Source: Candidatus Nomurabacteria bacterium RIFCSPLOWO2_01_FULL_46_18
Lineage (GTDB): Bacteria; Patescibacteriota; Minisyncoccia; Phycocordibacterales; UBA9973
Reading direction: 5' to 3'
Length of the DNA: 6,010 bases
NCBI GenBank assembly: GCA_001786015.1
Contig: MFVH01000017.1
Location: forward strand, 1-6,010
A model generated the notes under the pieces. The model did no database searches, was not told the DNA's origin, and saw only the letters and a program-made list of their open reading frames with translations. The number at the start of each line of letters is the position of its first letter. Position 1 is the first letter of the stretch. The position numbers and the translations under genes are program-made. This document shows positions 5,325 through 6,010 of the stretch, one piece after another.

Positions 5325-6010
5325 TAAAAAAATTTTACAAATTAATTTCCAACGATATCGGCATCGACCTGGGCACCTCCAACACCCTCGTTTATTTGAA
5401 GGGTCACGGCATCGTGATTAACGAGCCCTCGGTGGTGGCGGTAAATATTAAAACCAATCAAATTCTCTCTGTCGGCGCCAAAGCCAAAGAAATGCTGGGA
5501 CGTACTCCGGGACACATCCGGGCGATCCGCCCCTTGGTGGACGGGGTAATCTCGGATTTTGAAGTGACGGAGGAAATGCTTTCTTACCTTATCAATAAGG
5601 CCGACAAAATGTCGCCCAAATTAGCCCGACCGAGGGTGCTGATCGGCGTGCCGACCGGCACCACCAACGTCGAAACGCGGGCAGTCTATGACGCCGCCCG
5701 ATCGGCCGGCGCGCGGGAAGTCTTTTTGGTCGAGGAACCGATGGCCGCCGCGATCGGCATCCGTCTTCCGATTAGAGACCCGTTGGGGACGATGATCATT
5801 GATATCGGCGGGGGAACCACCGACGTCGCCGTCATTTCGCTCGGCGGAATCGTCAAATCGAAAAACCTGAAGGTCGCCGGGGACCAGCTGAACAACGACA
5901 TCATCTCTTACATGCGCGATGAGTTTAAAATTTTAGTCGGGGAGCGAACGGCGGAGATGGTAAAAATCGCCATCGGCTCGGTCATCCCCGGCGAATATAT
6001 GGAGACAGAA
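5321..6010 (+). CDS. mreB: Rod-shape protein MreB, N-terminal part (cut by window end)
   Basis: The open frame runs 230 codons from GTG at 5321 to the last base of the window, with no stop. MreB is the bacterial actin that forms membrane-associated filaments and guides cell-wall synthesis. Visible parts are the phosphate-1 loop DIGIDLGTSNT (12-22), GVPTGTTNVETRAV (109-122), EEPMAAAIG (138-146, holding the catalytic-site Glu region) and the phosphate-2 loop IDIGGGTTDVAVIS (160-173). A full protein is about 330-350 residues, so roughly the last third is missing. GTG is the only start upstream of phosphate-1, because the first in-frame ATG is codon 58. It overlaps the proS stop as GTGA and has no clear Shine-Dalgarno, so translation probably depends on proS coupling. 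The basic, aromatic start (IKKFYKLI) could be a short membrane-binding amphipathic helix; this is inference. Confidence 0.95.
   Translation, partial: MIKKFYKLISNDIGIDLGTSNTLVYLKGHGIVINEPSVVAVNIKTNQILSVGAKAKEMLGRTPGHIRAIRPLVDGVISDFEVTEEMLSYLINKADKMSPKLARPRVLIGVPTGTTNVETRAVYDAARSAGAREVFLVEEPMAAAIGIRLPIRDPLGTMIIDIGGGTTDVAVISLGGIVKSKNLKVAGDQLNNDIISYMRDEFKILVGERTAEMVKIAIGSVIPGEYMETE

Overview
The window looks like ordinary chromosome from a small-genome bacterium, most likely a Parcubacteria/Patescibacteria (CPR) lineage. This is inferred from very compact housekeeping proteins (EF-Ts of 153 residues, a 417-residue prolyl-tRNA synthetase without the insertion domain), near-zero intergenic spacing, and a DUF378 membrane protein with a cysteine-rich tail. 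No database search was possible, so the placement is an inference. UGA acts as a normal stop (the glycosyltransferase and proS both end in TGA), which argues against the code-25 Gracilibacteria/SR1 groups.

Layout. Positions 22-333 (+) hold a small DUF378-type two-helix membrane protein. After a 46-bp gap with a promoter-like element inside an inverted repeat, 380-1624 (+) encodes a processive family 2 glycosyltransferase. It overlaps by 4 bp (ATGA) a membrane-anchored thioredoxin-fold protein at 1621-2295 (+). This pair probably forms a cell-surface operon. Facing it on the minus strand is a translation cluster that reads, in transcription order: rpsB (4009-3272), tsf (3270-2809), an unrecognised one-helix membrane protein (2808-2398) and a tRNA-Thr(UGU) gene (2377-2305). 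The protein genes in that cluster are separated by 1 and 0 bp. Divergent from rpsB, proS (4071-5324, +) overlaps by 4 bp (GTGA) the start of mreB (5321 onward), which runs off the window end.

Regulation. The 61-bp rpsB/proS gap holds two back-to-back sigma70-type promoters, each with a 17-bp spacer. Their expected start sites fall on or within a few bases of the start codons, which suggests leaderless or nearly leaderless mRNAs. There is no non-coding stretch over 300 bp. I saw no mobile element, CRISPR array, long repeat or clear intrinsic terminator. The translation genes supply ribosome assembly (S2), EF-Tu recycling (EF-Ts), Pro-tRNA charging and a Thr tRNA. MreB and the glycosyltransferase/thioredoxin-like pair concern cell shape and the envelope. 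I do not see a clearly new biological system; the more unusual points are the compact promoter architecture, the hairpin around the glycosyltransferase start, and the unnamed membrane protein coupled to tsf.
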